DNA from: Butyrivibrio sp.
GTDB taxonomy: Bacteria; Bacillota; Clostridia; Lachnospirales; Lachnospiraceae
Length of the DNA stretch: 49,064 bases
Direction: 5' to 3'
NCBI RefSeq assembly: GCF_017940685.1
Contig: NZ_JAGAYD010000052.1
Coordinates: forward strand, 1-49,064
The position numbers and the translations under genes were made by a program. Shown piece by piece: positions 33,427 to 42,147 of this stretch; the stretch's first letter is position 1, and each line of letters starts with the position of its first letter. The notes below the pieces were generated by a model, which saw only the letters and a list, made by a program, of their open reading frames with translations, made no database searches and was not told the DNA's origin.

Positions 33427-34883
33427 TGGATGGCAAAATGAAACTATCAGGAGCAGCTAAGGCTTCTTATGGACTTGGGGCAGTTGGAAAAGACATGGTA
33501 TACATGCTTTCCGCTTCATATGTTTTGTATTATTTCCAGGACATCATGGGAGTAAGCGCAGCAGCCATGGGTGTTATCCTTATGGCGGCAAGAGTTTTTG
33601 ATGCATTTAACGATCCTATCATGGGAGCTATTGTAGCAAAGACCAAGACAAAATGGGGCAAGTTCAGACCCTGGCTCCTTATTGGAACACTTACCAATGC
33701 AGTTGTTCTGGCGCTTATGTTTACAGCACCGCCTACGCTTTCGCCATCAGGAATGGTGGCATATGCTGCGGTTACCTACATTGTCTGGGGCGTTACCTAT
33801 ACAATGATGGATATTCCTTACTGGTCAATGATTCCTGCCTTTACTGAGGGCGGAAAAGAGCGTGAGAGTCTTACAACCATGGCCAGATCCTGTGCAGGTG
33901 TAGGAAGCGCGCTTATAACCATAGTTACTGTTATGAGCGTATCTTTTCTTGGACACTTCTTTGGCGCTGAGGGGATCACAGACAGGGAAGTTGAGAGAAT
34001 CGGCTTTTCCTACTTTGCCATCATTATTGCGGTTTTATTCATACTCTTTACAGTTATCTGCTGCATCAATGTAAAAGAAAAATCTACAGTTGAGATGAAG
34101 ACAGCCAGCATCAAAGAGATGTTCAGGGCCCTTCTTCAAAACGATCAGGCTATGGCAGTTGTAGTAGCCATCGTCGTTGTTAACTGCTCGATTTACATCA
34201 CATCCAATCTTGTTATATACTTTTTTAAATACGACTTTGGCGGAACAGGATGGAAGGGAGACTATACTCTTTTCTCAACCTTTGGCGGCGGAATCCAGAT
34301 CCTGGCCATGATGCTGCTTTATCCATTCCTTAGAAGATTCTTTACTTCGATCCAGATTTACTTTGTCAGCATGGGAATGGCTATCTGCGGATATATTTCA
34401 CTTCTGATCCTGGCATCAACATCCATGAATAATGTATTTCTTTTATTCATTCCTGCATTTTTCATCTTTGCAGCTAACGGAATGCTTGCAGTTATCACAA
34501 CAGTATTTCTTGCTAACACTGTTGACTATGGAGATCTTAAGAACAACCGAAGAGATGAGTCAGTAATATTCTCTATGCAGACCTTTGTTGTTAAGCTTGC
34601 ATCAGGAGTTTCAGCACTTATAGCTTCACTTGCACTTCAGATCCTTGCTCTTAGCAATGAAACTGAAGAAGGGGCTGGACTTGTTGATTATTCAGCTGGA
34701 GTTAATACGATGCAGAAGATGGGACTTAGGATGGCTATGACCATCATTCCTATAATCGGAATTATCTTTGCCATCTTCTGGTTTAAGAAAAAGTATATCC
34801 TTACCGATGAAAAACTGCAGGAAATCTCTGTAGAACTGGTTAAGAGAAAGACCATAGAAGCTGAAAATCAGTCTGCCAATTAA
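33426..34883 (+). CDS. GPH-type sugar:cation symporter (MelB family, MFS)
   Basis: 485 residues with about twelve helices. The glycoside-pentoside-hexuronide signatures are clear: SYGLGAVGKDMVYMLSASYV, FDAFNDPIMGAIVAKTKTKWGKFRPW (written here as FDAFNDPIMG and KTKWGKFRPW) and DIPYWSMIPAF. These cotransport sugars with Na+ or H+ into the cell. ATG 33426 overlaps the stop of the upstream glycosyltransferase-like gene by one base. The following small gene starts 21 bases after its stop. Confidence 0.93.
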   Translation: MDGKMKLSGAAKASYGLGAVGKDMVYMLSASYVLYYFQDIMGVSAAAMGVILMAARVFDAFNDPIMGAIVAKTKTKWGKFRPWLLIGTLTNAVVLALMFTAPPTLSPSGMVAYAAVTYIVWGVTYTMMDIPYWSMIPAFTEGGKERESLTTMARSCAGVGSALITIVTVMSVSFLGHFFGAEGITDREVERIGFSYFAIIIAVLFILFTVICCINVKEKSTVEMKTASIKEMFRALLQNDQAMAVVVAIVVVNCSIYITSNLVIYFFKYDFGGTGWKGDYTLFSTFGGGIQILAMMLLYPFLRRFFTSIQIYFVSMGMAICGYISLLILASTSMNNVFLLFIPAFFIFAANGMLAVITTVFLANTVDYGDLKNNRRDESVIFSMQTFVVKLASGVSALIASLALQILALSNETEEGAGLVDYSAGVNTMQKMGLRMAMTIIPIIGIIFAIFWFKKKYILTDEKLQEISVELVKRKTIEAENQSAN

Positions 34884-34904
34884 GTTATCTTAAAGGGGGA
34901 TAAT

Positions 34905-35507
34905 ATGAAATCTGAGAGCATAGTTATCAGCACTAATGAAGGCAATATCGATAAAGTTCTTGAAGTAGTTGAAGCTTTTTCCAAGGACCTTGACCACAAG
35001 GCTGGTCTTAGGATCAGACTTCTTGCTGAAGAAACCATGAACCTTATCCGTTCGATCACAGGAGAGATGGATGCTGAGTTCTTCCTGGAAAGAGATGACA
35101 ATCAGGTCAGGCTCCATCTTAATACCAACACCATCATGTTTGCAGCAAAGAGAAAAGAGCTGATGGAAATATCTACTTCCAAGGAAAATGCTGCAGCTAA
35201 GGGCTTTATGGGAAAGATAAGAGAGGTCTTTGAGCTTGCTATGCTTCCTAAGGATGAAAGAAGCGCAAGAGAGTCAAGGATCGGAATGATGGGACTTGTT
35301 GATCCCACAGCTCTTTCAGCTACTTCTTCTGAGACCTGGAAGATGAGTAACTACAAAGACAGCGTTGATAAGATGGATCAGGACACTGAATTTGCCCAGG
35401 AAGCAAGAAACGAGCTTGAAAGATCCATACTTGGAAACATAGCAAAAGAAGTCGAGATCTCCATTATTGGAGACGACGTAAAGATGACTATCATATACGA
35501 TCTATAA
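34905..35507 (+). CDS. Small protein with GHKL (anti-sigma-kinase)-like pattern
   Basis: 200 residues. The LRIRLLAEETMNLIRSITGEM segment resembles the N-box helix of GHKL ATPases such as RsbW (E-x-x-x-N), with beta strands around it (AEFFLERDDNQVRLHLN and EVEISIIGDDVKMTIIYDL). A long helical insert lies between about 75 and 165. No D-x-G (G1) motif is visible, so ATP binding is doubtful. It is 21 bases after the symporter with a GGGGG site. Recognition is weak; it could be an unrelated family. Confidence 0.5.
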   Translation: MKSESIVISTNEGNIDKVLEVVEAFSKDLDHKAGLRIRLLAEETMNLIRSITGEMDAEFFLERDDNQVRLHLNTNTIMFAAKRKELMEISTSKENAAAKGFMGKIREVFELAMLPKDERSARESRIGMMGLVDPTALSATSSETWKMSNYKDSVDKMDQDTEFAQEARNELERSILGNIAKEVEISIIGDDVKMTIIYDL

Positions 35508-35531
35508 ATTATTATTCTTCATCATTACCTG

Positions 35532-35578
35532 AAAAGGCTTTCCGATGTAGCATTTTAGCTATTTTCGGAAAGCTTTTT
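35532..35578 (+). terminator. Terminator after the glycosyltransferase operon
   Basis: AAAAGGCTTTCCGA and TCGGAAAGCTTTTT form a long stem (one G-T) with an inner loop, ending in a T-run. Confidence 0.85.
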
Positions 35579-35675
35579 CGTTGTAATATAAAGGTTTTTG
35601 TAGTATTCTATATGTTGTAGAATTAGTTACAAAATGTCCAAATTCAGACACAACATGTAGAAGATTGACTGATAT

Positions 35676-36002
35676 ATGATGAACTGTGATACAGCACAAA
35701 AGTTAATCCCGGAATTTTTAGATGATGACCTGGACAATCAGGAACTTTCGGATTTTATCGATCACATTGAATCCTGCCCTGAATGTAAGGAAGAGCTCAC
35801 CATCCAGTTCCTTGTGAAGGTAGGTATGAAGAGACTTGAGGATGGCAATACCTTTAACCTCAACAAGGAACTTGAAATTCTGCTTAGCGACGCCAAAAAG
35901 AGGCTATCGGTAAGAAGGTCACTGGTCCTTCTTAGCTTTGGCCTTGAGATTGCTGTGGCTTCTATGCTGGCTATTTGTCTTTTACTTCTAATAGCACTTT
36001 GA
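35676..36002 (+). CDS. Zinc-finger anti-sigma-like membrane protein
   Basis: 108 residues. C4, H30, C34 and C37 (DHIESCPECKEEL) form the H-x3-C-x2-C zinc site of zf-HC2/anti-sigma proteins. A helical linker follows, and the last 30 residues (LVLLSFGLEIAVASMLAICLLLLIAL written in parts) are one hydrophobic anchor. In characterised relatives the cytosolic zinc domain holds a sigma factor until a signal arrives. No sigma-factor gene is adjacent, and the stop is 14 bases before polA. The start could be 35676 or 35679; no strong ribosome site is present. Confidence 0.7.
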   Translation: MMNCDTAQKLIPEFLDDDLDNQELSDFIDHIESCPECKEELTIQFLVKVGMKRLEDGNTFNLNKELEILLSDAKKRLSVRRSLVLLSFGLEIAVASMLAICLLLLIAL

Positions 36003-36016
36003 TCCCGGGGGGATTT

Positions 36017-38185
36017 ATGTCAGATACAACGCTTTTAATTGATGGAAACAAGCTAATAAGGGATGCATTTTACGCAATCCCGGATTTCACCGATGCTGAT
36101 GGCAATCACATCGGTGGTATTTATGGTGCTTTTTATAAGATAAAAGAGCTTTTATCTGGTGCAGATGGCCAGACTTTCAAGATTACCTTTGACTCTGAAA
36201 CAGGCTCTTTTTCCAAAGACGTTCTGTGGCAGATTGGCAAGGTAAAAGAGCTTATAGAAAAAGGCGCTGTTATAAAGGCAGGAGAAGAGACTGATATCAC
36301 AGATGATGTTAAGAGCTTTGTTGAAAATACTCTTTTGAGCTTTTCACCTTCTGGGGAGGTTAAGGAAACTCCAAAATTTAAACATAGCCTTGTTGTGACC
36401 TCTGACCTTAACGAAGTTGAAGATATTTTTAAGAGAGCTTCTGAGAGCGAAAGAGTATCCTACTATTTTGCAATAGATAAAAAGGATGGAGCGTTTCTTT
36501 CAAAAAAAGCATTAGGCCTTTCTGTTTGTTTTGATGAGACTACAGCATATTATATCCCTGTAGTTAACTTTATTACCGCTGATTATCTTGGCAAAAAACT
36601 ATCTGAACTTAGTAAGGTTTCATCTCTTGTGACCTTTGATATTAAAGAGAGTTTTTGTTTTTACATACCCTTTGAAATTGAGAATAGGGAAAATGGCTAT
36701 GAAGATGACGATAAATTATCATCATCTCCAAGATGCTTTGATGTGCTGATAGGAGCATATCTTAACAATCCACTTAAAAATGATTATGAGATCCATGATA
36801 TCTCCAAGGAGTATCTTGGAATACCCCTTCAGAAAAAGAGCGATGTTTTTGGCAAGACTGCTTTATCAGAAGTTGATGAAAATATACTTTCTGATTATAT
36901 GGGCAAAGCTGCCTTCATTTGCTATGCTTCATCGCCGCTGATCCTTAAAAAACTCAGTAAGTCTGGGATGGAAAAGCTCTTTTACAATATTGAGATGCCA
37001 CTTTCCTATATCCTGTTTGCAATGGAAAAAGAGGGTATCATCGCCAAAAAGGATGCCCTTAAGGAATATGGAGATAAGCTTGGCGTAAGGATCGCAGAGC
37101 TTGAGAAGACCATATATGAAGCAGCAGGATGTGAGTTTAATATCAATTCACCCAAGCAGCTTGGAGAGATACTGTTTGAGAAGCTTGGACTTCCTGCGGA
37201 GAAAAAGACAAAATCCGGTTACTCAACTGCAGCGGATGTTCTTGAAAAGCTTGCTCCTGACCACAAGGTTGTGGCAGATGTACTTGAATACAGGGGACTT
37301 GCCAAGCTTAAGTCCACCTACGCAGATGGGCTTGCTGCGTTCATAGAGTCTGATGGCAGGATACACACCAGTTTTAACCAGACAATAACAGCTACAGGCA
37401 GGATAAGCTCTACAGAGCCAAACCTTCAGAACATCCCAATGAGAACAGAACTGGGAAGGCTCATAAGAAAAGTCTTTGTTCCAAAGGACTCCTGCGTTTT
37501 TGCTGATGCGGATTATTCCCAGATCGAGCTTCGTATTTTGGCCCATATGTCAGAGGACCAGGGGCTTATAAGTGCCTACCACGAAGGCGATGATATCCAC
37601 AGGATCACTGCAAGTAAGGTTTTCCACGTTCCCTTTGAAGAGGTAACGCCGCTTCAGAGGCGAAACGCCAAGGCTGTTAACTTTGGTATCGTGTACGGAA
37701 TGAGTAATTATGGTCTTTCACAGGACCTTTCAATATCTGTTTCTGAGGCAAAAGAGTATATGGCAAAATACTTTGATACTTACCCTGGAGTAAGGACCTA
37801 TCAGGACAGAGTTATACAGGAAGCCAAAAACAAGGGCTACAGCGAAACGCTGTTTGGAAGAAGACGCCCTATTCCTGAGCTCAAGGCAGGGAACTTCATG
37901 ATGAGACAGTTTGGAGAAAGAGTTGCCATGAATGCTCCTATCCAGGGAACTGCAGCAGATATCATGAAGATAGCCATGATAAATGTCTTTTTTGCCCTTA
38001 AGAAAAAATCTCTTAAATCAAGGCTGATCCTTCAGATCCATGATGAACTTGTAATAGAGACTTATCAGGATGAAGAGGATTTAGTTAAAGATATTCTGGT
38101 AAAAGAGATGGAAAGAGCAGCAGATCTTTCTGTACCTCTTGAAGTAGACTGTCACACAGGAAGTGACTGGTATGAAGCAAAGTAA
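36017..38185 (+). CDS. polA: DNA polymerase I with reduced 5' nuclease region
   Basis: 722 residues from ATG 36017 (GGGGGG site); the track's earlier ATG lies inside the preceding gene. The polymerase is complete: motif A DADYSQIELR (497-506), O-helix RRNAKAVNFGIVYG (548-561) and motif C QIHDEL (673-678). The first 60 residues start like a 5' nuclease (IDGN at 8-11, FD at 58-59), but the rest of that domain, about 180-200 residues with the usual Y-ADD, GDKD and GD-SDN metal motifs, is missing. The 3'-5' exonuclease region (about 120-310) lacks the DxE site, as in Bacillus polymerases. Overlaps coaE. Confidence 0.95.
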   Translation: MSDTTLLIDGNKLIRDAFYAIPDFTDADGNHIGGIYGAFYKIKELLSGADGQTFKITFDSETGSFSKDVLWQIGKVKELIEKGAVIKAGEETDITDDVKSFVENTLLSFSPSGEVKETPKFKHSLVVTSDLNEVEDIFKRASESERVSYYFAIDKKDGAFLSKKALGLSVCFDETTAYYIPVVNFITADYLGKKLSELSKVSSLVTFDIKESFCFYIPFEIENRENGYEDDDKLSSSPRCFDVLIGAYLNNPLKNDYEIHDISKEYLGIPLQKKSDVFGKTALSEVDENILSDYMGKAAFICYASSPLILKKLSKSGMEKLFYNIEMPLSYILFAMEKEGIIAKKDALKEYGDKLGVRIAELEKTIYEAAGCEFNINSPKQLGEILFEKLGLPAEKKTKSGYSTAADVLEKLAPDHKVVADVLEYRGLAKLKSTYADGLAAFIESDGRIHTSFNQTITATGRISSTEPNLQNIPMRTELGRLIRKVFVPKDSCVFADADYSQIELRILAHMSEDQGLISAYHEGDDIHRITASKVFHVPFEEVTPLQRRNAKAVNFGIVYGMSNYGLSQDLSISVSEAKEYMAKYFDTYPGVRTYQDRVIQEAKNKGYSETLFGRRRPIPELKAGNFMMRQFGERVAMNAPIQGTAADIMKIAMINVFFALKKKSLKSRLILQIHDELVIETYQDEEDLVKDILVKEMERAADLSVPLEVDCHTGSDWYEAK

Positions 38186-38846
38186 ACTTTCTACTTTAAA
38201 AACCAACATAATAGGTATAACCGGAGGCGTTGGCGCAGGTAAGAGCACAATCCTTGACTACATAAAAGAAAACTATAATGCAAGGGTGATCTACTCGGAC
38301 CAGGTTGCCAACGATATCAAGAAAAGAGGGTATCCGGCCTACGATGAGCTTGTTGAACTTCTTGGAAGGGAAGTCCTTGATAGTGACCTTGAGATAGATA
38401 AGGCTAAGATGGCAGAAGCAATATTTCGGGATAAAACTCTTCTTGATAAGGTCAATAATGTTTTGCATCCTGCAGTAAATACCTTTATTATTAGTATTAT
38501 AGACAAGGAAAGAACTGCAAGGGAGCATGATTTTGTCATTGTTGAGGCAGCTCTTTTGATAGAAAACGGATACAAAGATATTGTTGATGAGCTTTGGTAT
38601 GTCTATGCAGATGAGGACACAAGGCGAAAAAGGCTCAAGGCTTCAAGAGGCTATTCTGATGACAAGATCTCTAACATCTTTAAGGGACAGCTAAGTGAAG
38701 CAGAATTTAAAAAACACTGTGACTTCATCATTGATAACAGCAGTTCTGAAAGCGATGCTTTCAAACAGATAGATAATAAACTTGGGGAGTGGAAAAAAGA
38801 TGGCAAGTTTAGAACAGCAGGATCAGAAGGTAGTATACGGACTTGA
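38172..38846 (+). CDS. coaE: Dephospho-CoA kinase
   Basis: 224 residues from ATG 38172 (AGGAAG site); GTG 38163 is possible. P-loop GITGGVGAGKST, YSDQVANDIKKRGYPAYDEL and the VIVEAALLIENGY segment are CoaE hallmarks. It phosphorylates dephospho-CoA to CoA, the last step of the pathway. It overlaps polA's end by 14 bases and the FtsA-like gene's start by 47, so the three are translated from one message. The polA-coaE order is common in Firmicutes. Confidence 0.95.
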   Translation: MKQSKLSTLKTNIIGITGGVGAGKSTILDYIKENYNARVIYSDQVANDIKKRGYPAYDELVELLGREVLDSDLEIDKAKMAEAIFRDKTLLDKVNNVLHPAVNTFIISIIDKERTAREHDFVIVEAALLIENGYKDIVDELWYVYADEDTRRKRLKASRGYSDDKISNIFKGQLSEAEFKKHCDFIIDNSSSESDAFKQIDNKLGEWKKDGKFRTAGSEGSIRT

Positions 38847-40983
38847 TATTGGAACCAGAAGCGTTGTGGGTACTGTGGGATACATGAATGACGGTAAGTT
38901 CAATGTCATAGCTCAGGCTGTTGAAAAGCACGAGACAAGAGCTATGCTTGATGGACAGATCCACGATATCGGTAAGGTTGGTGCCACTATCAGAAAGGTT
39001 ACGGACAGACTGGAGCAGCAGACAGATATCCATCTGACTGACGTATGTATTGCAGCCGCTGGTCGTGTGCTTAGAACTGTTCGCACTACATATGAATATG
39101 AGTATCCGGATGGACATGAGATAACTGATGAGGATATCTATAACCTGGATTCCGGAGCTGTAGAAAAAGCTTATCAGGAGTTCCTTTCACAAAATACTCT
39201 GGATATTAAGTTTTATCTGGTTGGTTATTCGGTAATGCACTATTACTTAAATGGCTATCAGATCGCAAACCTGGAAGGGCACAATGCCGGCAAGGTAAGT
39301 GTTGAGCTCATAGCAACTTTCCTTCCTGATGATTGCGTAGATGGTCTTTATAAGGCCTGTGAGAGAGCGGACCTTAAGGTTGCCAATCTGACACTGGAGC
39401 CTATTGCGGCTATGATGGTTGCAATCCCTGACAGATTCAGGATGCTGAATCTTGCCCTTGTTGACGTTGGTGCAGGTACATCCGATATCTGTATAACTGA
39501 CGATGGCACTATCACAGCTTATGGCATGCTTCCAATTGCCGGAGATGACGTAACAGAGATCATTGCCCAGCACTGTCTTGTTGATTTCAATACAGCTGAT
39601 GAGATAAAGATCACAACAAGCCATGCTGAGAAGGCTGAATATACTGATATCATGGGACTTACAAAGGTAATTACCGCCAAAGAGGTAGCCAAGATAGTTA
39701 AGCCCAAGGTTGATGAGATGGCTCAAAGAGCTACTGCAGAGATCAAAAAGCTTAATGGTGACAAGCCAGTAAGCGCCGTATTTGTAGTAGGCGGCGGTGG
39801 ATGTGTTCCAGGATACACCAAGGCAATTGCCAAGGAAATGGATATTCCAGAGGAGCGTGTTGCCCTTCGAGGCGAAGAGGTAATGAAGGATATTACCTTC
39901 CTTAACAACGATGGCATTGAAAGAGACTCACTTCTTGTTACGCCTCTTGGTATCTGCATAAGCTACTATCAGGAAGCTAACAACTTTATCTTTGTTTCCT
40001 TTAATGGCGTTCAGACCAAGATTTATGACAACGGTAAATTGCAGATCGTGGATGCTGCAATGCAGGCTGCTTTCCCTAATGAGGATCTTTTCCCTAAGAG
40101 GGGCGCTGAGCTGCGTTATACAGTAAATGGAAAAGAGAGAGCATCTCGCGGTGAACCTGGAGAAGCTGCAGTTATCCAGCTCAATGGTAAGCCAGCTGAC
40201 ATTCACTCCAAGATCCATGCCAATGACATCATTGAAGTTAAGCCATCAACAGCCGGAGCACCAGGTAAGGCTACTGTTGAAACCATTCCGGAGTTTAAGA
40301 CCAAGTTTAACGTTGTTGTAAATGGCAAAAATGTTGAGGCTTCCAAGTATGCCACTGTAAATGGCCAGGCTCAGAGCGGATATTATGATATTAAGGCAGG
40401 TGATGAAGTCAAGATCCTTGATTACAATACAGCGGCTCAGATTGCTGAGCTTATGGATATCAAGATCACAGAAGATACAGTGATCATTGTTAACAACGAG
40501 CGTGGAGATGCAAATACTCCTGTTTATGAGAACTTCAAGATCGACTTTAAGGATCAGGAAGATGTGATCATGGACTATTACAAGGATTTCCCTAATGCTG
40601 ATGCAGAGGCTATCCGCCAGTCCAATCAGGCCACATTTGACAATATGGATATGGAGAAGCGCTTAACTCAGGACAGGAATGGTCAGCTTTCATTCGAAGA
40701 CCTTCCTGATGATGACGGAACCTATGTTAAGTCTGGCGCTTCTTCAGCTGATGCCAGCGAAGTTAAGAACATACTTGCCCATGACCTTCATGTAGTAGTC
40801 AATAATGATGCTATTACACTTCATGGCAAGTCAGATTACATTTTTGTAGATATATTTGATGCCATAGACTTTGACCTTTCTAAGCCTAATGGCAGAGCTA
40901 TCGTTACCACACTTAACGGCGCTACACCAGATTACATGCAGCCTATCCACGAGGGTGACAAGATAGAGGTTTATTGGAAATAA
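38800..40983 (+). CDS. FtsA-like actin-family protein with long repeated C-terminal tail
   Basis: 727 residues from ATG 38800 (GGGGAG site 9 bases before). The first 420 residues are an FtsA/PilM actin-like fold: GLDIGTRSVVGTVGY, LVDVGAGTSDICI and FVVGGGGCVPGY. The remaining 300 residues are unlike classical FtsA (about 420 residues). They contain three modules ending IHANDIIEVKP, IKAGDEVKIL and IHEGDKIEVYW, at about 440-485, 504-545 and 664-727, which read as beta-grasp (SLBB or ThiS-like) repeats. No amphipathic membrane tail is seen at the end. The role in division is inferred. Its start lies within coaE. Confidence 0.82.
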   Translation: MASLEQQDQKVVYGLDIGTRSVVGTVGYMNDGKFNVIAQAVEKHETRAMLDGQIHDIGKVGATIRKVTDRLEQQTDIHLTDVCIAAAGRVLRTVRTTYEYEYPDGHEITDEDIYNLDSGAVEKAYQEFLSQNTLDIKFYLVGYSVMHYYLNGYQIANLEGHNAGKVSVELIATFLPDDCVDGLYKACERADLKVANLTLEPIAAMMVAIPDRFRMLNLALVDVGAGTSDICITDDGTITAYGMLPIAGDDVTEIIAQHCLVDFNTADEIKITTSHAEKAEYTDIMGLTKVITAKEVAKIVKPKVDEMAQRATAEIKKLNGDKPVSAVFVVGGGGCVPGYTKAIAKEMDIPEERVALRGEEVMKDITFLNNDGIERDSLLVTPLGICISYYQEANNFIFVSFNGVQTKIYDNGKLQIVDAAMQAAFPNEDLFPKRGAELRYTVNGKERASRGEPGEAAVIQLNGKPADIHSKIHANDIIEVKPSTAGAPGKATVETIPEFKTKFNVVVNGKNVEASKYATVNGQAQSGYYDIKAGDEVKILDYNTAAQIAELMDIKITEDTVIIVNNERGDANTPVYENFKIDFKDQEDVIMDYYKDFPNADAEAIRQSNQATFDNMDMEKRLTQDRNGQLSFEDLPDDDGTYVKSGASSADASEVKNILAHDLHVVVNNDAITLHGKSDYIFVDIFDAIDFDLSKPNGRAIVTTLNGATPDYMQPIHEGDKIEVYWK

Positions 40984-41004
40984 GTTTTTGGGAGAGTTTT
41001 AGTT

Positions 41005-41802
41005 TTGCGTTTTACAACAATAGCCAGCGGAAGCAGCGGCAACTGCACCTACGTGGGCAGCGACAACACACATATACTTGTTGATGCAGGTATCAGCAAA
41101 AAGAGAATTGAAGAAGGCCTTAATGAACTTGAGCTTTCACTTACTGATATAAGTGCTATTTTCGTGACCCATGAGCATACAGACCATATAGCTGCCATAA
41201 AGACTATTTTAAAAAAGCATGATATTCCTGTTTATGCCACAGCTGGTACCATTACAGGGATATTAAATACAGACAAAAAGGGTGAGATCTCAGACTCATC
41301 CTTTATAACTGTAAGGGCCGATGAAGCTATCCCTGTTGGCGATATGATCATAAATCCTATGACAATTTCTCATGATGCTCTTGAACCTTGTGGATATAGG
41401 GTGTATTGTGGTGAGAAAAAGATTGGAATAGCAACAGACCTTGGCTGTTACAATGACTATACAGTAGAGAGCCTTTCAGGGTGTGATGCTCTTTTACTTG
41501 AAGCCAATCACGATGTGAGGATGCTTCAGACAGGTCCTTACCCCTATGTTTTAAAGTCCAGGATCCTTGGAGACAGAGGCCATTTATCCAATGATAAGAG
41601 CGGCGAGCTTTTATGTAAGCTTATAAGCGACAAGATGAAGGGGGTATTTCTTGGACATCTGTCAAAAGAAAATAACCTGCCTGAGCTTGCTTATGAGACT
41701 GTCCGGGTGGAAGTTGACATGTCCAGTATTCCTTTTAATTCCGGTGATTTTCCGATCATGGTGGCAGACAGAAACTGTCTTTCACCTGTACTTGAGTTCT
41801 GA
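41005..41802 (+). CDS. YycJ/WalJ-type metallo-beta-lactamase-fold hydrolase
   Basis: 265 residues from a TTG start with GGGAGAG before it. Start RFTTIASGSSGNCTYV and the THEHTDH metal motif, the later H (ISHDALEP) and the LGHLSKENN end are characteristic of YycJ. Family members are linked to coordination of cell division and DNA repair, with suggested 5' exonuclease activity. It is 21 bases after the FtsA-like gene. Confidence 0.92.
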   Translation: MRFTTIASGSSGNCTYVGSDNTHILVDAGISKKRIEEGLNELELSLTDISAIFVTHEHTDHIAAIKTILKKHDIPVYATAGTITGILNTDKKGEISDSSFITVRADEAIPVGDMIINPMTISHDALEPCGYRVYCGEKKIGIATDLGCYNDYTVESLSGCDALLLEANHDVRMLQTGPYPYVLKSRILGDRGHLSNDKSGELLCKLISDKMKGVFLGHLSKENNLPELAYETVRVEVDMSSIPFNSGDFPIMVADRNCLSPVLEF

Positions 41803-41814
41803 TCTGTTTGACAT

Positions 41815-41835
41815 CAGCCCCGGTATCCGGGGCTG
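41815..41835 (+). other. GC-rich hairpin before the ACT gene
   Basis: CAGCCCCGG and CCGGGGCTG pair perfectly with a TAT loop between the hydrolase and the ACT gene. No T-tract, so it is not a standard terminator. TTGACA lies at 41808-41813, just before it. Confidence 0.5.
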
Positions 41836-41864
41836 TACTAATAAACACATATCCAGGAGGAGCT

Positions 41865-42137
41865 ATGAATAAAACTATCATCACAGTAGTAGGAAAAGAC
41901 ACAGTGGGCATTATTGCCAAGGTTTGTACTTACCTTGCAGATACCAGCATCAACATTTTGGATATCTCACAGACAATTGTAAGTGGATATTTTAATATGA
42001 TGATGATCGTGGACATGGCAGGAACAGATAAGCAGTTTAATACTGTTGCTGATGAGCTTGAAGCACTTGGAAAGGAAATTGGAGTTGTGATCAAGTGCCA
42101 GAAAGAAGAAATCTTCGACTCCATGCATAGGATCTGA
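41865..42137 (+). CDS. ACT-domain protein (UPF0237)
   Basis: 90 residues from ATG 41865, with a CCAGGAGGAG site. A single ACT domain: [38 protein letters not shown] (read in parts [14 protein letters not shown] and [10 protein letters not shown]). Proteins of this family occur next to UPF0210, here 10 bases downstream, and may sense an amino acid or other ligand. The function is unknown. Confidence 0.9.
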   Translation: MNKTIITVVGKDTVGIIAKVCTYLADTSINILDISQTIVSGYFNMMMIVDMAGTDKQFNTVADELEALGKEIGVVIKCQKEEIFDSMHRI

Positions 42138-42147
42138 GGAGGTAAAT

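Noticed and set aside
35975-36016. 14-residue extension of DNA polymerase I
   Set aside because: It would begin inside the preceding gene; a strong GGGGGG site precedes ATG 36017, and the family starts just before IDGN.
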